From assembly GCF_030851345.1 (NCBI RefSeq), contig NZ_JALPNU010000014.1, positions 33,247 through 97,246 of the forward strand: a stretch of 64,000 nt of DNA, given 5' to 3'. Under the pieces are notes generated by a model, which had not been told where the DNA came from, did no database searches, and saw nothing but the letters and a program-made list of their open reading frames with translations. The stretch comes from Marinifilum sp. D714. Its GTDB lineage: Bacteria; Bacteroidota; Bacteroidia; Bacteroidales; Marinifilaceae. Shown in pieces: positions 53,781 through 63,281 of the stretch. How positions within the stretch are numbered: the stretch's first letter is position 1; every line of letters starts with the position of its first letter. Both the position numbers and the translations under genes were made by a program.

Positions 53781-55010
53781 ATGGTTTTTTTTTATAACCT
53801 GTCTATTCGATTGTATGTTCTTTTAATAAGAATTGCTGCATTTTTTAACCCCAAAGCCAAGCAATGGGTTGTTGGAAGAAAGAATGTATTTACAAAGCTT
53901 CAAAAGGCAATACATGGCGAAGAAGATATTATTTGGTTTCATTCTGCCTCATTGGGAGAATTTGAGCAAGGAAGACCTGTTATTGAGAGTTTCAAGGAGA
54001 AATATCCAAACAGTAAAATTTTACTAACATTCTTTTCTCCGTCGGGTTATGAAGTTCGAAAAAATTACGAAGGAGCGGATTATATCTTCTATTTGCCACC
54101 AGATTTTGCAAGAAATGCAAAACGTTTTATGGATATCGTAAATCCAAAAATGGCATTTTTTATCAAGTATGAGTTTTGGCATCACTATCTTAAAGAGTTG
54201 AAGAGAAGAAATGTGCCAACTTATATTTTCTCTACGATTTTCAGACCAGATCAATTGTTTTTTAAAGGATATGGAGGTTTTCATAGGAGAATGTTAAGTG
54301 CATTTACCCATTTGTTTGTGCAAAACCAGGAATCGGTTGATTTATTAAATGGTATTGGTCTTTCGAATGTAACTCTTACTGGTGATACCCGATTCGATCG
54401 TGTATATACAATTGCAACTAGATCTAAAACTTTGCCAAAGGTGGAAGGCTTTGCACAGGGTAAGGAGGTTCTTATTGCAGGCAGCACCTGGCCAAAAGAT
54501 GAAGAGAATATCATCAAATATTTAAATGAGACTAAAAATTCTTACAAATATATTATTGCTGCACATGAAGTGGATGAAGATCATATCAACAACATCACTT
54601 CTAAAATTCAAAAAACATGGGTGAGATATACCAAGGCAACAAAAGAAGAAATTGATACAGCAGAAGTATTGGTAATTGATTGTATTGGTGTTTTGTCTTC
54701 TTTATATCGATATGGTACGGTTTCCTATATCGGAGGGGGATTTGGAAGAGGTATTCACAACACTTTGGAAGCAGCTACCTTTGGATTACCCGTGATATTT
54801 GGACCAAATTACCACAAATTTCAGGAAGCAAAAGATCTTATTGAAATAGGCGCTTCAAAATCTTATGAAAACTATTCTGAATTGAAAAATCTTCTCGATA
54901 TCTTCTATGAAAATTCAGAAAAAAGAAATTGTTCAGGCCTTCAATCTAAAAATTACGTAGATAGAATGCGTGGAGCTAGCGATAAAATTTTATCGGAAAT
55001 TCAGTTCTGA
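53781..55010 (+). CDS. waaA: 3-deoxy-D-manno-octulosonic acid (Kdo) transferase
   Basis: A 409-residue GT30 transferase. It has an N-terminal membrane-anchoring segment (LSIRLYVLLIRIAAFF), IWFHSASLGEFEQGRPVIE, LLTFFSPSGYEVR, the second-domain GSTWPKDE and the binding site EAATFGLPVIFGPNYHKFQEA. It attaches Kdo to lipid A at the inner membrane. This confirms a Kdo-bearing lipopolysaccharide, in line with the heptose-type enzyme at 173-670. Confidence 0.96.
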   Translation: MVFFYNLSIRLYVLLIRIAAFFNPKAKQWVVGRKNVFTKLQKAIHGEEDIIWFHSASLGEFEQGRPVIESFKEKYPNSKILLTFFSPSGYEVRKNYEGADYIFYLPPDFARNAKRFMDIVNPKMAFFIKYEFWHHYLKELKRRNVPTYIFSTIFRPDQLFFKGYGGFHRRMLSAFTHLFVQNQESVDLLNGIGLSNVTLTGDTRFDRVYTIATRSKTLPKVEGFAQGKEVLIAGSTWPKDEENIIKYLNETKNSYKYIIAAHEVDEDHINNITSKIQKTWVRYTKATKEEIDTAEVLVIDCIGVLSSLYRYGTVSYIGGGFGRGIHNTLEAATFGLPVIFGPNYHKFQEAKDLIEIGASKSYENYSELKNLLDIFYENSEKRNCSGLQSKNYVDRMRGASDKILSEIQF

Positions 55011-55415
55011 TTTATTGTCTTTTTTGAATACCTAGGTTTTATTGGGGGTGCCACGTTTTTGACGTTCTATTTTTATAAATAGCCTTAAAATGGTGATGAA
55101 CGGATTTGTTTAAATCGAGAAGTTTTACTATCTGAGAAGAGATATAAGTTTTTCTTTTTGGACAACTTTTTAAAAAAACGAAAAATTTAAATGATTCTAA
55201 ATCAATAAATTAACATGTTTTTGTGGATAACTTTTCAATAAAAAAAGATTTTGTTGTTGTTCGGTAAGGGTGCTTTGTGTAACTTGCATATTACAAAAAT
55301 GGACCGGGTGAAGCCGGTCATTTTGCTGATATATAGAGACAAGTTATTCGCAGTAAGAACCACTTTTTTGAGAACCTGAATGGAAGTTAAAGAGAAGCAA
55401 CAACAAGGAGAAAAA
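55011..55415. other. Intergenic region and nrdJ leader, about 400 bases
   Basis: It holds a perfect DnaA-box sequence (TGTGGATAA, 55222-55230, inverse orientation) and a hairpin AAAATGGACCGG/CCGGTCATTTT with one bulged G (55296-55324) in the probable nrdJ leader. No cobalamin riboswitch, NrdR palindrome or gene was found. Confidence 0.5.
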
Positions 55416-57932
55416 ATGAAAGAGACTTTCAACCCTGAAGAAGCCTTTCAAGCGTCTTTTAAATATTTTAATGGAGACGAATTGGCAGCACGTGTTTGGC
55501 TGAACAAGTACGCACTGAAGGATTCGTTTGGAAATATTTATGAAAAGACCCCGGATGATATGCATCACAGAATTGCAAGTGAAATTGCAAGAATTGAAAA
55601 GCGTTATCCGAATCCGTTAAGCGAAAAGGAAATTTTCGCCGTACTTAAGGACTTTAAATATATCGTTCCACAAGGAAGCCCTATGTCAGGAATTGGTAAC
55701 AAATTCCAAATTGCATCTTTGTCTAACTGTTTTGTGATTGGTAACGATGGTGATTCCGATTCATATGGTGGAATCATGAAGATTGATCAGGAACAAGTTC
55801 AATTGATGAAACGTAGAGGTGGAGTTGGACACGATTTATCTCACATTCGTCCTAAAGGTTCACCGGTTAAAAATTCTGCATTAACCTCAACGGGTGTTGT
55901 TCCATTCATGGAGCGTTATTCAAACTCAACAAGAGAGGTTGCACAAGACGGTCGTCGTGGAGCTTTGATGTTGAGTGTTTCTGTTAAGCACCCAGATTCG
56001 GAAGAGTTTATTGATGCTAAAATGGAGCAGGGGAAGGTTACTGGAGCAAATGTTTCTGTAAAAATTCACGATGAATTTATGCAGGCGGTATTGGATGGTA
56101 AACCATATACCCAACAATATCCTATCAATTCAGAAAATCCAACCTATAAAAAAGATATAGATGCAGGAAAGCTTTGGAACAAAATTGTTCACAATGCCTG
56201 GAAATCTGCAGAGCCAGGAATCTTATTCTGGGATACCATTGAAAATGAATCGGTACCTGATTGTTATGCTGACTTGGGTTACAGAACGGTTTCTACAAAT
56301 CCTTGCGGAGAGATTCCTTTGTGTCCTTATGATAGCTGTCGTTTGTTGGCAATTAACTTGTACAGCTATGTTGAGAATCCGTTCACTGAAAAAGCGAAAT
56401 TTAATTTCGATTTGTTCAAGAAGCATGTGGCTCTTGCGCAAAGAATTATGGATGATATCATCGATTTGGAATTGGAGAAAATTGATGCAATTATCGAAAA
56501 GATCGATGCTGATCCGGAAGGAGATAACATTAAGAGAGTAGAAAAAGAACTTTGGCAAAATATCAAAACAAAAGCGAACGAAGGTAGAAGAACTGGTGTT
56601 GGTATTACTGCCGAAGGAGATATGATTGCTGCTCTTGGAATGCGTTATGGTAGTGATGAAGCTATTGATTTCTCAGTTGAAGTTCACAAAACCATTGCAG
56701 TTGAGGCTTATCGTTCTTCAGTTTATTTGGCTAAAGATCGTGGTGCTTTTGATATTTTTGACATCAAGAGAGAAAGTAAAAACCCATTTATTTTGCGCTT
56801 GAAAGAGGCTGATGAGAGTCTTTATGCAGACATGCAAAAATATGGTCGTAGAAATATCGCATGTTTGACCATTGCACCAACTGGAACTACAAGTTTGATG
56901 ACTCAAACAACTTCTGGTATCGAGCCGGTATTTATGCCTGTTTACAAGCGTAGAAGAAAAGTAAACCCTAACGATAAAGACGTAAGAGTTGACTTTATTG
57001 ATGAGGTAGGTGACAGCTGGGAAGAATTTGTGGTATTCCACCACAAGTTTGTGACTTGGATGGAAGCAATTGGAATTAACGCAGCTCAACACTTTACAAA
57101 CGAGGAAATTGATGAGTTGGTGAAAAAATCACCATACTATAAGGCAACTTCGAATGATGTGGATTGGGTACAGAAAGTCCGTATGCAAGGTAGAGTGCAG
57201 AAATGGGTTGATCACTCGATTAGTGTAACTGTAAACTTGCCTTCAGATGTGCCAGAATCATTGGTTGGTGATTTGTATGTTGAAGCTTGGAAGAGCGGTT
57301 GTAAAGGTTGTACTGTATACCGTGATGGATCTCGTTCGGGTGTATTGATCTCTAATGATAAGAATGAGGATGACACTAAGGTTGTACCTGAAAAACGTCC
57401 TGCTGAATTGGAAGCAGAGGTTGTTCGTTTCCAAAATAACAAAGAAAAATGGATTGCCTTTATCGGTTTGTATAAAGGACATCCTTACGAAATTTTTACC
57501 GGTATTGCAGATGATGAAGAAGGTATTTTGCTGCCAAAATCAGTAAATAAGGGTATTATCATTAAAAGAAAGGATGACGAGGGGAATACCCGTTACGACT
57601 TCCAGTTCTGTAACAAGCGAGGATTCAAAACCACGTTCGAAGGTTTATCTTACAAATTTGATAAGGAATTCTGGAACTATGCGAAATTGATTTCAGGTGT
57701 ATTGCGTCATGGTATGCCAATTGAACAAGTTGTAAATCTTGTTTCTGGTCTTCAGTTGGATAGTGAAAATATCAATACTTGGAAAAATGGTGTTGAACGT
57801 GCACTTAAAAAATACATTCCAAATGGAACCAAAGCCAAAGGTATGAAATGTGCTGATTGTGGTTCAGACCATATTATTTACCAAGAGGGGTGTTTAATTT
57901 GCCAGTCTTGTGGGACATCCAAATGCGGATAA
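55416..57932 (+). CDS. nrdJ: Adenosylcobalamin-dependent ribonucleotide reductase (class II)
   Basis: An 838-residue reductase making deoxynucleotides. It has the substrate-site SNCFVIG, RRGGVGHDLSHIRPKGSPV, NPCGEIPLCPYDSCRL, and APTGTTSLMTQTTSGIEPVF. The C-terminal CADCG ... CLICQSCGTSKCG is a zinc-ribbon tail with redox cysteines. The start at 55416 is backed by an AGGAG five bases upstream; an ATG at 55380 would add 12 residues. The enzyme needs B12, so the organism must make or import it. A strong terminator follows. Confidence 0.95.
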   Translation: MKETFNPEEAFQASFKYFNGDELAARVWLNKYALKDSFGNIYEKTPDDMHHRIASEIARIEKRYPNPLSEKEIFAVLKDFKYIVPQGSPMSGIGNKFQIASLSNCFVIGNDGDSDSYGGIMKIDQEQVQLMKRRGGVGHDLSHIRPKGSPVKNSALTSTGVVPFMERYSNSTREVAQDGRRGALMLSVSVKHPDSEEFIDAKMEQGKVTGANVSVKIHDEFMQAVLDGKPYTQQYPINSENPTYKKDIDAGKLWNKIVHNAWKSAEPGILFWDTIENESVPDCYADLGYRTVSTNPCGEIPLCPYDSCRLLAINLYSYVENPFTEKAKFNFDLFKKHVALAQRIMDDIIDLELEKIDAIIEKIDADPEGDNIKRVEKELWQNIKTKANEGRRTGVGITAEGDMIAALGMRYGSDEAIDFSVEVHKTIAVEAYRSSVYLAKDRGAFDIFDIKRESKNPFILRLKEADESLYADMQKYGRRNIACLTIAPTGTTSLMTQTTSGIEPVFMPVYKRRRKVNPNDKDVRVDFIDEVGDSWEEFVVFHHKFVTWMEAIGINAAQHFTNEEIDELVKKSPYYKATSNDVDWVQKVRMQGRVQKWVDHSISVTVNLPSDVPESLVGDLYVEAWKSGCKGCTVYRDGSRSGVLISNDKNEDDTKVVPEKRPAELEAEVVRFQNNKEKWIAFIGLYKGHPYEIFTGIADDEEGILLPKSVNKGIIIKRKDDEGNTRYDFQFCNKRGFKTTFEGLSYKFDKEFWNYAKLISGVLRHGMPIEQVVNLVSGLQLDSENINTWKNGVERALKKYIPNGTKAKGMKCADCGSDHIIYQEGCLICQSCGTSKCG

Positions 57933-57960
57933 ATAATTTTATAAATAACAAACCACTTTT

Positions 57961-57993
57961 AAATAAAGGAGTCTTTTAAAGACTCCTTTATTT
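57961..57993 (+). terminator. Intrinsic terminator after nrdJ
   Basis: Sixteen-base perfect stem AAATAAAGGAGTCTTT/AAAGACTCCTTTATTT around one T, followed by TT. Confidence 0.9.
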
Positions 57994-58059
57994 TTGTCAT
58001 GTTTTAATGGGTGTAAATGGCATTTGTTTTGATTTATAAGTAAAAATGTTTTAAAAAGA

Positions 58060-58089
58060 TTGTATTGTAAGTAAAAAGTCTTATTTTTG
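58060..58089 (+). promoter_or_regulatory. Promoter with no gene attached (TTG-N19-TATTTTTG)
   Basis: TTG at 58060-58062, 19 bases, TATTTTTG at 58082-58089. Downstream there is no gene before the terminator at 58205. Confidence 0.55.
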
Positions 58090-58094
58090 TTTCA

Positions 58095-58235
58095 ATCAGT
58101 TTAGATTTCAGTTTTAAAACTTATAAATATAAAGTTGATTCCAATGTCAACAATGGTGAGTTCAAGAAATTGACATACGACTGTTTAAATTTATTTCTGT
58201 TGTTAGGGCTTTTCGTTGAGAAGCCCTTTTTCTTT
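58095..58235 (+). ncRNA. Candidate small RNA of about 140 bases
   Basis: Bounded by the promoter at 58060-58089 and the terminator at 58205-58232. Internal hairpins: AACTT/AAGTT near 58117-58136 and ATGTCAA/TTGACAT (58144-58150 with 58169-58175). Only a nine-codon frame is present (58144 on). Not recognised as 6S, tmRNA, SRP RNA or RNase P RNA. It could also be a terminated leader of the next gene, but that gene has its own promoter. Confidence 0.45.
58205..58232 (+). terminator. Intrinsic terminator of the candidate small RNA
   Basis: Stem AGGGCTTTTC/GAGAAGCCCT (one G-U pair), three-base loop, T-run. Confidence 0.85.
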
Positions 58236-58275
58236 ACATTAGGTATAAAAAAATTCATATTAGATTCGGATTTTT

Positions 58276-58305
58276 TTTGTCTTATCATAAAATATTCTAA
58301 CTTTG
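58276..58305 (+). promoter_or_regulatory. Promoter of the response regulator gene
   Basis: TTTG at 58276-58279, 18 bases, TAACTTTG at 58298-58305; 43 bases before the ATG. Confidence 0.65.
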
Positions 58306-58348
58306 GTATAAGACAATTATTTAACTAATAAATAAGAAGATACAGCAT

Positions 58349-58735
58349 ATGAATTTTTCCTCTGAATACAATTGGGAAGGTAAAGTGTTACTTGTGGCAG
58401 AAGATGAAGATTTTAACTATATCTTTCTGGAAGAAGTGCTTACAGATACCAATGCTCGCTTAATTAGAGCCAGAGATGGGGAAGAAGCCATTCGTATTTT
58501 CGAGTCCAATCCTGAAATAGATTTGGTATTAATGGACATGCAAATGCCAGTAATGAATGGATATGATGCTACTCGAAACATCAAGAAATTAAATCAGAAA
58601 ATTCCTGTAATTGCGCAAACTGCTTACCACTATGGAGAAGCATACGAAGAGATTATGGCTGCCGGCTGCGATGATTTTGTAACAAAACCTATTGATATTA
58701 ACGGCCTAAAGGATGTGATTGCCCGATTTATTTAA
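58349..58735 (+). CDS. Single-domain response regulator (receiver only), paralogue of 11981-12382
   Basis: A 128-residue receiver: VAEDEDFN acidic pocket, phospho-acceptor Asp in LVLMDMQMPVMNG, Thr in IAQTAYH, Lys in VTKPI. The N-terminal EYNWEGKVLLVAEDE parallels YNWKDKRILIVEDE of the other copy. No output domain or kinase nearby. It has its own promoter and lies 81 bases before gltX, which has a separate -7 box. Confidence 0.92.
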   Translation: MNFSSEYNWEGKVLLVAEDEDFNYIFLEEVLTDTNARLIRARDGEEAIRIFESNPEIDLVLMDMQMPVMNGYDATRNIKKLNQKIPVIAQTAYHYGEAYEEIMAAGCDDFVTKPIDINGLKDVIARFI

Positions 58736-58785
58736 TTTTAAGCAGTTTCTTAATTTTCTACAATAAATTTCTTTTTCCATTTTCT

Positions 58786-58793
58786 TATCTTTG
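58786..58793 (+). promoter_or_regulatory. -7 element (TATCTTTG) upstream of gltX
   Basis: TAnnTTTG match 23 bases before the ATG at 58817; no clear -33 box. Confidence 0.45.
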
Positions 58794-58816
58794 CTGCGAA
58801 ATTAACGGATATAAAA

Positions 58817-60349
58817 ATGAGCGAAAAGAAAGTCAGAGTTCGATTTGCACCAAGTCCGACCGGACCGTTGCATATGGGTGGTGTAAGAACAGCCTTATTT
58901 AACTATTTATTTGCGAGAAAGCACAATGGTGAATTTTTGTTGCGTATTGAGGATACCGATCAAACAAGATATGTTCCAGGAGCTGAAGATTATATTGTAG
59001 AAGCACTAAAATGGTGTGGAATTACACTTGATGAGGGAGCTACCGTAGGTGGAGAATATGGTCCTTATCGTCAGTCAGAACGTAAGCCAATGTATCGTGA
59101 GTATGCCGATCAGTTGATTGCTTCGGGTGATGCTTATTATGCATTTGATACTCCAGAGGAGTTGGATGCTATCCGTAAGAAGTGCGAAGAAGAAAAGAAG
59201 ACTTTTATATACAATTACGAAACTCGTGAAAATTTGAACAACTCATTGGCATTGCCTGCCGAAGAGGTTCAAAGAAAGATTGAAGCGGGTGAAGCATATG
59301 TAGTTCGTTTTAAAATGCCTGTTGGTGAAGAATTACACATGGATGATGAAATTCGTGGTCATGTAGTATTCAATACATCTACTTTGGATGATAAAGTATT
59401 GTTCAAGTCGGATGGAATGCCAACTTATCACCTGGCAAATGTGGTGGATGACTATTTGATGAAGATTTCTCACGTAATTCGTGGTGAGGAATGGTTGCCA
59501 TCGATGCCATTGCACGTGTTGCTTTACAGACAACTAGGATGGGGTGAAGATATGCCTAAATTCGCACACTTGCCCTTAATTTTAAAGCCAGTTGGTAAAG
59601 GAAAATTAAGCAAGCGCGATGGCGATAAGTTAGGTTTCCCTGTATTTCCATTGTTGTGGACCGATCCAAAAAGCAATGACATTTCTTCAGGATACCGCGA
59701 AGATGGATATTTCCCGGAAGCTTTCGTAAACATGTTGGCTTTCTTGGGTTGGAACCCAGGAACTGAGCAGGAAATCTTCTCAATGGACGAGCTTTCTCAG
59801 GCATTCTCATTGGATCGTGTGAACAAGTCTGGTGCGAAGTTTGACCCTGAGAAAACCAAATGGTACAATCGCCAATATTTGGTAAAGAAATCAGATGAGG
59901 AGATTGGTAGCTTATTTACCGAAGAGGTATTAAAAGCAAGAGGTATTGAAGCTGATCAATCTGTTGTGAATCGCGTATGTGGAATGGTGAAGGATCGTGT
60001 AGATTTTATCGCTGAACTTTGGGATCAGGTGAATTTCTTCTTCGAAGCTCCAAAAGAGTACGATGCCAAGACAGTGAAAAAAGGATGGAAAGCTGATACT
60101 CCAGAATTGATGACTGAATTAAAAGGCATTTTGGAAGGTATTGAAGACTTCTCATCAGCAAATACAGAGGAAGTAGTTAAAGAATGGATCACATCGAAGG
60201 AAATTGGCTTTGGAAAAGTGATGAACCCATTCCGTTTGGCTATGGTTGGTGCAGGTAAAGGCCCTCACATGTTCGATATCATCGAAATCCTTGGAAAAGA
60301 AGAAACCATTGCTCGTTTGGATTTTGCAATGGAGAATATCAAAAAATAA
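58817..60349 (+). CDS. gltX: Glutamyl-tRNA synthetase
   Basis: A 510-residue class I synthetase with the HIGH-equivalent [18 protein letters not shown] at about 9-26, the [10 protein letters not shown] segment and [11 protein letters not shown] for KMSKS. Catalytic core and helical anticodon domain are full length. Followed by a strong terminator. Glutaminyl-tRNA synthetase is also present at 61276, so the indirect amidation route for Gln-tRNA is not required. Confidence 0.98.
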   Translation: MSEKKVRVRFAPSPTGPLHMGGVRTALFNYLFARKHNGEFLLRIEDTDQTRYVPGAEDYIVEALKWCGITLDEGATVGGEYGPYRQSERKPMYREYADQLIASGDAYYAFDTPEELDAIRKKCEEEKKTFIYNYETRENLNNSLALPAEEVQRKIEAGEAYVVRFKMPVGEELHMDDEIRGHVVFNTSTLDDKVLFKSDGMPTYHLANVVDDYLMKISHVIRGEEWLPSMPLHVLLYRQLGWGEDMPKFAHLPLILKPVGKGKLSKRDGDKLGFPVFPLLWTDPKSNDISSGYREDGYFPEAFVNMLAFLGWNPGTEQEIFSMDELSQAFSLDRVNKSGAKFDPEKTKWYNRQYLVKKSDEEIGSLFTEEVLKARGIEADQSVVNRVCGMVKDRVDFIAELWDQVNFFFEAPKEYDAKTVKKGWKADTPELMTELKGILEGIEDFSSANTEEVVKEWITSKEIGFGKVMNPFRLAMVGAGKGPHMFDIIEILGKEETIARLDFAMENIKK

Positions 60350-60371
60350 ATCATTGATATTAGATATAAAG

Positions 60372-60402
60372 AAGGGCTGTCAATCTTGAATTGACAGCCC
60401 TT
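60372..60402. terminator. Terminator between gltX and the LURP-like gene
   Basis: Thirteen-base perfect stem AAGGGCTGTCAAT/ATTGACAGCCCTT, five-base loop, then TTTTCTTTT. Lies between convergent genes. Confidence 0.9.
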
Positions 60403-60422
60403 TTCTTTTAGTATAATGTGAT

Positions 60423-61019
60423 TTAGCCTCTGCGTCTTTCCAAAAGAATCATCATCATAAGGCTTAACATGATTCTGTCATCATCTTCCTCATCCATTTC
60501 TCCCAATTTCGTCAACTCGAATCTACGACCAAAGAAGGAAGGCATCTTTTTCAAGCGAATAATTTCTTGTTCATCCTGATCTTTCACAATGTAAGATGGA
60601 TTGAACAGGTAACCAGTAAGAATACCCAATACAGGCACTTGTGATAGTATTGAATCTAATACTTTGATCCAGCCATTTTCTTCGCGAATATTGTATTTCT
60701 CATGTTCACTTCCGTTAAATATTTTGTACTCCGCTTTCCAAATGGATTTCCAGCCCTTACGAACTACCTTACCAAATTCTTTTTGATCTTCATCCAAGAA
60801 CTTATAGGCAGTAGAAAAATCTAACCACTTGTCGGCTTTAATGCTATAGTTTTGCTTTGTGCGTGTTTCGTCGCTATAAATCTGAATGTCCTCTTTAAGC
60901 TTGAACATTTTCTGGCGAACGTAAGCTAATATTTTGCCATCGGCATCGGTAGCCGTAAAGTCGTTGGCAATGGTAGAAACTTTGAATTCAAAGTTAACGG
61001 GGAATTGTATTTTTTGCAT
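60423..61019 (-). CDS. LURP-one-related/tubby-like C-terminal fold protein
   Basis: A 198-residue protein with the repeated beta-strand pattern of the LURP-one/scramblase fold: FEFKVSTIANDFTATDADGKILAYVRQKMFKLKEDIQIYSDE, then YKFLDEDQKEFGKVVRKGWKSIWKAEYKIF and the hydrophobic helix DSILSQVPVLGILTGYLFNPSYIV. Such proteins bind membranes or lipids in eukaryotes; the bacterial role is unknown. No signal peptide. The final part is acidic, then Met-rich (DRIMLSLMMMILLERRRG). Confidence 0.75.
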   Translation of the reverse strand: MQKIQFPVNFEFKVSTIANDFTATDADGKILAYVRQKMFKLKEDIQIYSDETRTKQNYSIKADKWLDFSTAYKFLDEDQKEFGKVVRKGWKSIWKAEYKIFNGSEHEKYNIREENGWIKVLDSILSQVPVLGILTGYLFNPSYIVKDQDEQEIIRLKKMPSFFGRRFELTKLGEMDEEDDDRIMLSLMMMILLERRRG

Positions 61020-61140
61020 CTGATGTGATTATAGTTAATGAGGCCGCAAATTTATGAAATGCATATTGCTGAACAAAACAAAAATATTATAAATTACACT
61101 TGATATTATAAAATTGTCAATTCAAATTTGTACAAATATC

Positions 61141-61177
61141 AATTGCCCCATGAATTGCCCCGGGTTTTAACCCAGGG
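61141..61177. repeat. REP-like GC-rich hairpin
   Basis: CCCCGGGTT/AACCCAGGG hairpin at 61158-61177 (one mismatch), preceded by two direct AATTGCCCC copies (61141-61149, 61153-61161). It stands out from AT-rich surroundings in the intergenic space. Confidence 0.5.
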
Positions 61178-61192
61178 AGTATTGATATAAAA

Positions 61193-61221
61193 AAACCTGT
61201 CAGGAAAATCCCAACAGGTTT
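61193..61221 (-). terminator. Intrinsic terminator after glnS
   Basis: Stem AAACCTGT/ACAGGTTT with inner GG/CC pairing; on the minus strand a T-run follows (complement of A188-195 block). Confidence 0.8.
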
Positions 61222-61275
61222 AAGTATTTTGGTTTTAGATTCTCACTGAAAGTGTGAATCTAAATAATTAAAAGT

Positions 61276-62988
61276 TTATTTCTTCTTCTGTGATTTTGCC
61301 CAAGAATCTTTTAGTGAAACCGTACGGTTAAAGATCAATTGATCAGCATTGGTATCCTTATCAACCGAGAAGTATCCCAAACGTGTAAACTGGAAGTGAT
61401 CTTCAGCCTTAGCATCTTTCAAGCATGGTTCAACGTAACACTCTTTCAAAATCTGCAATGAATCAGGATTGATGAAATCCTTGAAATCTTTGTCCTTGTG
61501 TCCGTCAGGAGCTTCGTCGTTGAACAAACGATCGTACAAACGAACTTCAGCTTTAGCTGCATGTTTTGCAGATACCCAGTGAAGCGTACCTTTTACTTTA
61601 CGTTTGCTCTCTTCTGTTCCACTACCACTTTTCGATTTTGGATCGTATGTACAGTGAATTTCGGTGATGTTTCCATCAGCATCATACACCGCTTTTTCGC
61701 ACATTACAATGTAACCAGCCTTTAAACGAACCTCGCGACCCGGAGTCATTCTAAAGAATTTGCGTGGTGCATCTTCCATAAAGTCGTTGCGCTCGATATA
61801 CAATTCGCGCGAGAATGGAATTTCACGAGTTCCTGCATTCTCATCTTCCGGATTGTTATCAATGGTCAACCATTCTTCTTCTCCTTCAGGATAGTTGGTA
61901 ATTACCAATTTTACAGGATCCAACACACCCATTACACGAGTTGCAGTTTTGTTCAAATCTTCTCGAACACAGAACTCCAATAAAGAAACATCAATTACAT
62001 TGTTACGTTTTGCCACACCAATGGTATCGGCAAAGTTGCGAATTGCAGCCGGAGTATAACCTCTACGACGCAAACCAGAAACGGTTGGCATTCGTGGATC
62101 GTCCCATCCATTTACATGACCATCGGTAACCAATTCCAATAACTTACGCTTACTCATTACGGTGTAGCTTAAGTTTAAGCGAGCAAATTCGCGCTGCTTA
62201 GGTCTGTATTCGGTATCAGTAATGTTATCGATAAACCATTCGTAAAGCGGACGGTGAACTTCGAATTCCAATGTACAGATTGAGTGAGTAATTCCCTCGA
62301 TATAATCCGACTCGCCGTGAGCATAGTCGTACATTGGGTAAATGCACCACTTGTCGCCAGTACGGTGATGATGCGCATGCAAAATACGATACATCAACGG
62401 ATCGCGCATGTGCATGTTTGGTGAAGCCATATCAATTTTAGCACGCAATACTTTTTCTCCATCCTTGTACTCACCATTCTTCATTCTTGCGAATAAATCA
62501 AGGTTTTCTTCAACGCTACGGTTACGGAAAGGACTTTCGGTTCCCGGAACTGTTGGTGTTCCCTTTTGCTCTGCAATTTGCTCAGCAGTCTGATCATCAA
62601 CATAGGCTTTGCCATCTTTGATTAACTGAACTGCCCAATCGTATAACTGATCGAAATAATCAGAAGTATAATGTGGCTCGCCATCCCATTGGAAACCCAA
62701 CCATTTGATGTCTTCCATAATGGATTCAACATACTCTGTGTCTTCCTTAACCGGGTTGGTATCGTCGAATCGTAAATTACATTTTCCCTGGTATTGTTGG
62801 GCAAGGCTAAAGTTTAGGCAAATTGCCTTTGCGTGACCGATGTGAAGATACCCATTTGGTTCTGGTGGGAATCGGGTGTGTACTCTTCCATCATTTACAT
62901 TGTTTTGCAGATCTTCCTCGATGATCTGTTGGATAAAATTCAGAGATTTTTCGTTAGCACTCTCTTCCTTTACAGTTTTGTTATCCAT
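61276..62988 (-). CDS. glnS: Glutaminyl-tRNA synthetase
   Basis: A 570-residue class I synthetase starting [18 protein letters not shown]. It shows [16 protein letters not shown] (HIGH), LRFDDTNP, the C-terminal anticodon-binding barrels and VMSKRKL (KMSKS). The start is set at 62988 because the family begins there; a longer frame to 63123 adds 45 residues without family resemblance. It has its own terminator at 61193-61221. Confidence 0.98.
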   Translation of the reverse strand: MDNKTVKEESANEKSLNFIQQIIEEDLQNNVNDGRVHTRFPPEPNGYLHIGHAKAICLNFSLAQQYQGKCNLRFDDTNPVKEDTEYVESIMEDIKWLGFQWDGEPHYTSDYFDQLYDWAVQLIKDGKAYVDDQTAEQIAEQKGTPTVPGTESPFRNRSVEENLDLFARMKNGEYKDGEKVLRAKIDMASPNMHMRDPLMYRILHAHHHRTGDKWCIYPMYDYAHGESDYIEGITHSICTLEFEVHRPLYEWFIDNITDTEYRPKQREFARLNLSYTVMSKRKLLELVTDGHVNGWDDPRMPTVSGLRRRGYTPAAIRNFADTIGVAKRNNVIDVSLLEFCVREDLNKTATRVMGVLDPVKLVITNYPEGEEEWLTIDNNPEDENAGTREIPFSRELYIERNDFMEDAPRKFFRMTPGREVRLKAGYIVMCEKAVYDADGNITEIHCTYDPKSKSGSGTEESKRKVKGTLHWVSAKHAAKAEVRLYDRLFNDEAPDGHKDKDFKDFINPDSLQILKECYVEPCLKDAKAEDHFQFTRLGYFSVDKDTNADQLIFNRTVSLKDSWAKSQKKK

Positions 62989-63155
62989 GTTTTTCAATTT
63001 AAAATGATACAATGATTTGCCTCGGATTCGATTGAATCCTGCCTTGCTTTTCGTTTCGAAATGCACAAACATAAATTTACAATAATTCTTTACATCTGTA
63101 CCTGTTTGAAAACGAAAAAACAAAAGTAGATAAAATACGCTAAAATCAATTACGA

Positions 63156-63243
63156 TTTAAGAATTACGAATGACGAATTTATTCAAAGTTTGTAGTAGTT
63201 AAATTTCAATACTCGTAATTCCTCTTTCGTAATTCGTAATTTA
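63156..63243. repeat. Small inverted-repeat element, MITE-like
   Basis: Left arm TTTAAGAATTACGAATGACG (from 63156) and right arm TTCGTAATTCGTAATTTAA (to 63243) are near reverse complements around about 50 bases. A further TCGTAATTC copy lies between. No gene inside. Confidence 0.5.
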
Positions 63244-63281
63244 ATTTCTATTTTCGCCCCAGAATATCAACAACAAATACA

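Noticed and set aside
55222..55230. Replication origin
   Set aside because: Only one DnaA box, no cluster, no AT-rich unwinding repeats and no dnaA or dnaN nearby.
55011..55415. Cobalamin riboswitch controlling nrdJ
   Set aside because: The B12 enzyme made this worth looking for, but no B12-box (GCCACTG-type core in the right setting) or matching stems were found.
62989..63123. 45-residue N-terminal extension of glnS
   Set aside because: No resemblance to the family, and the internal ATG at 62988 begins the usual N-terminus.
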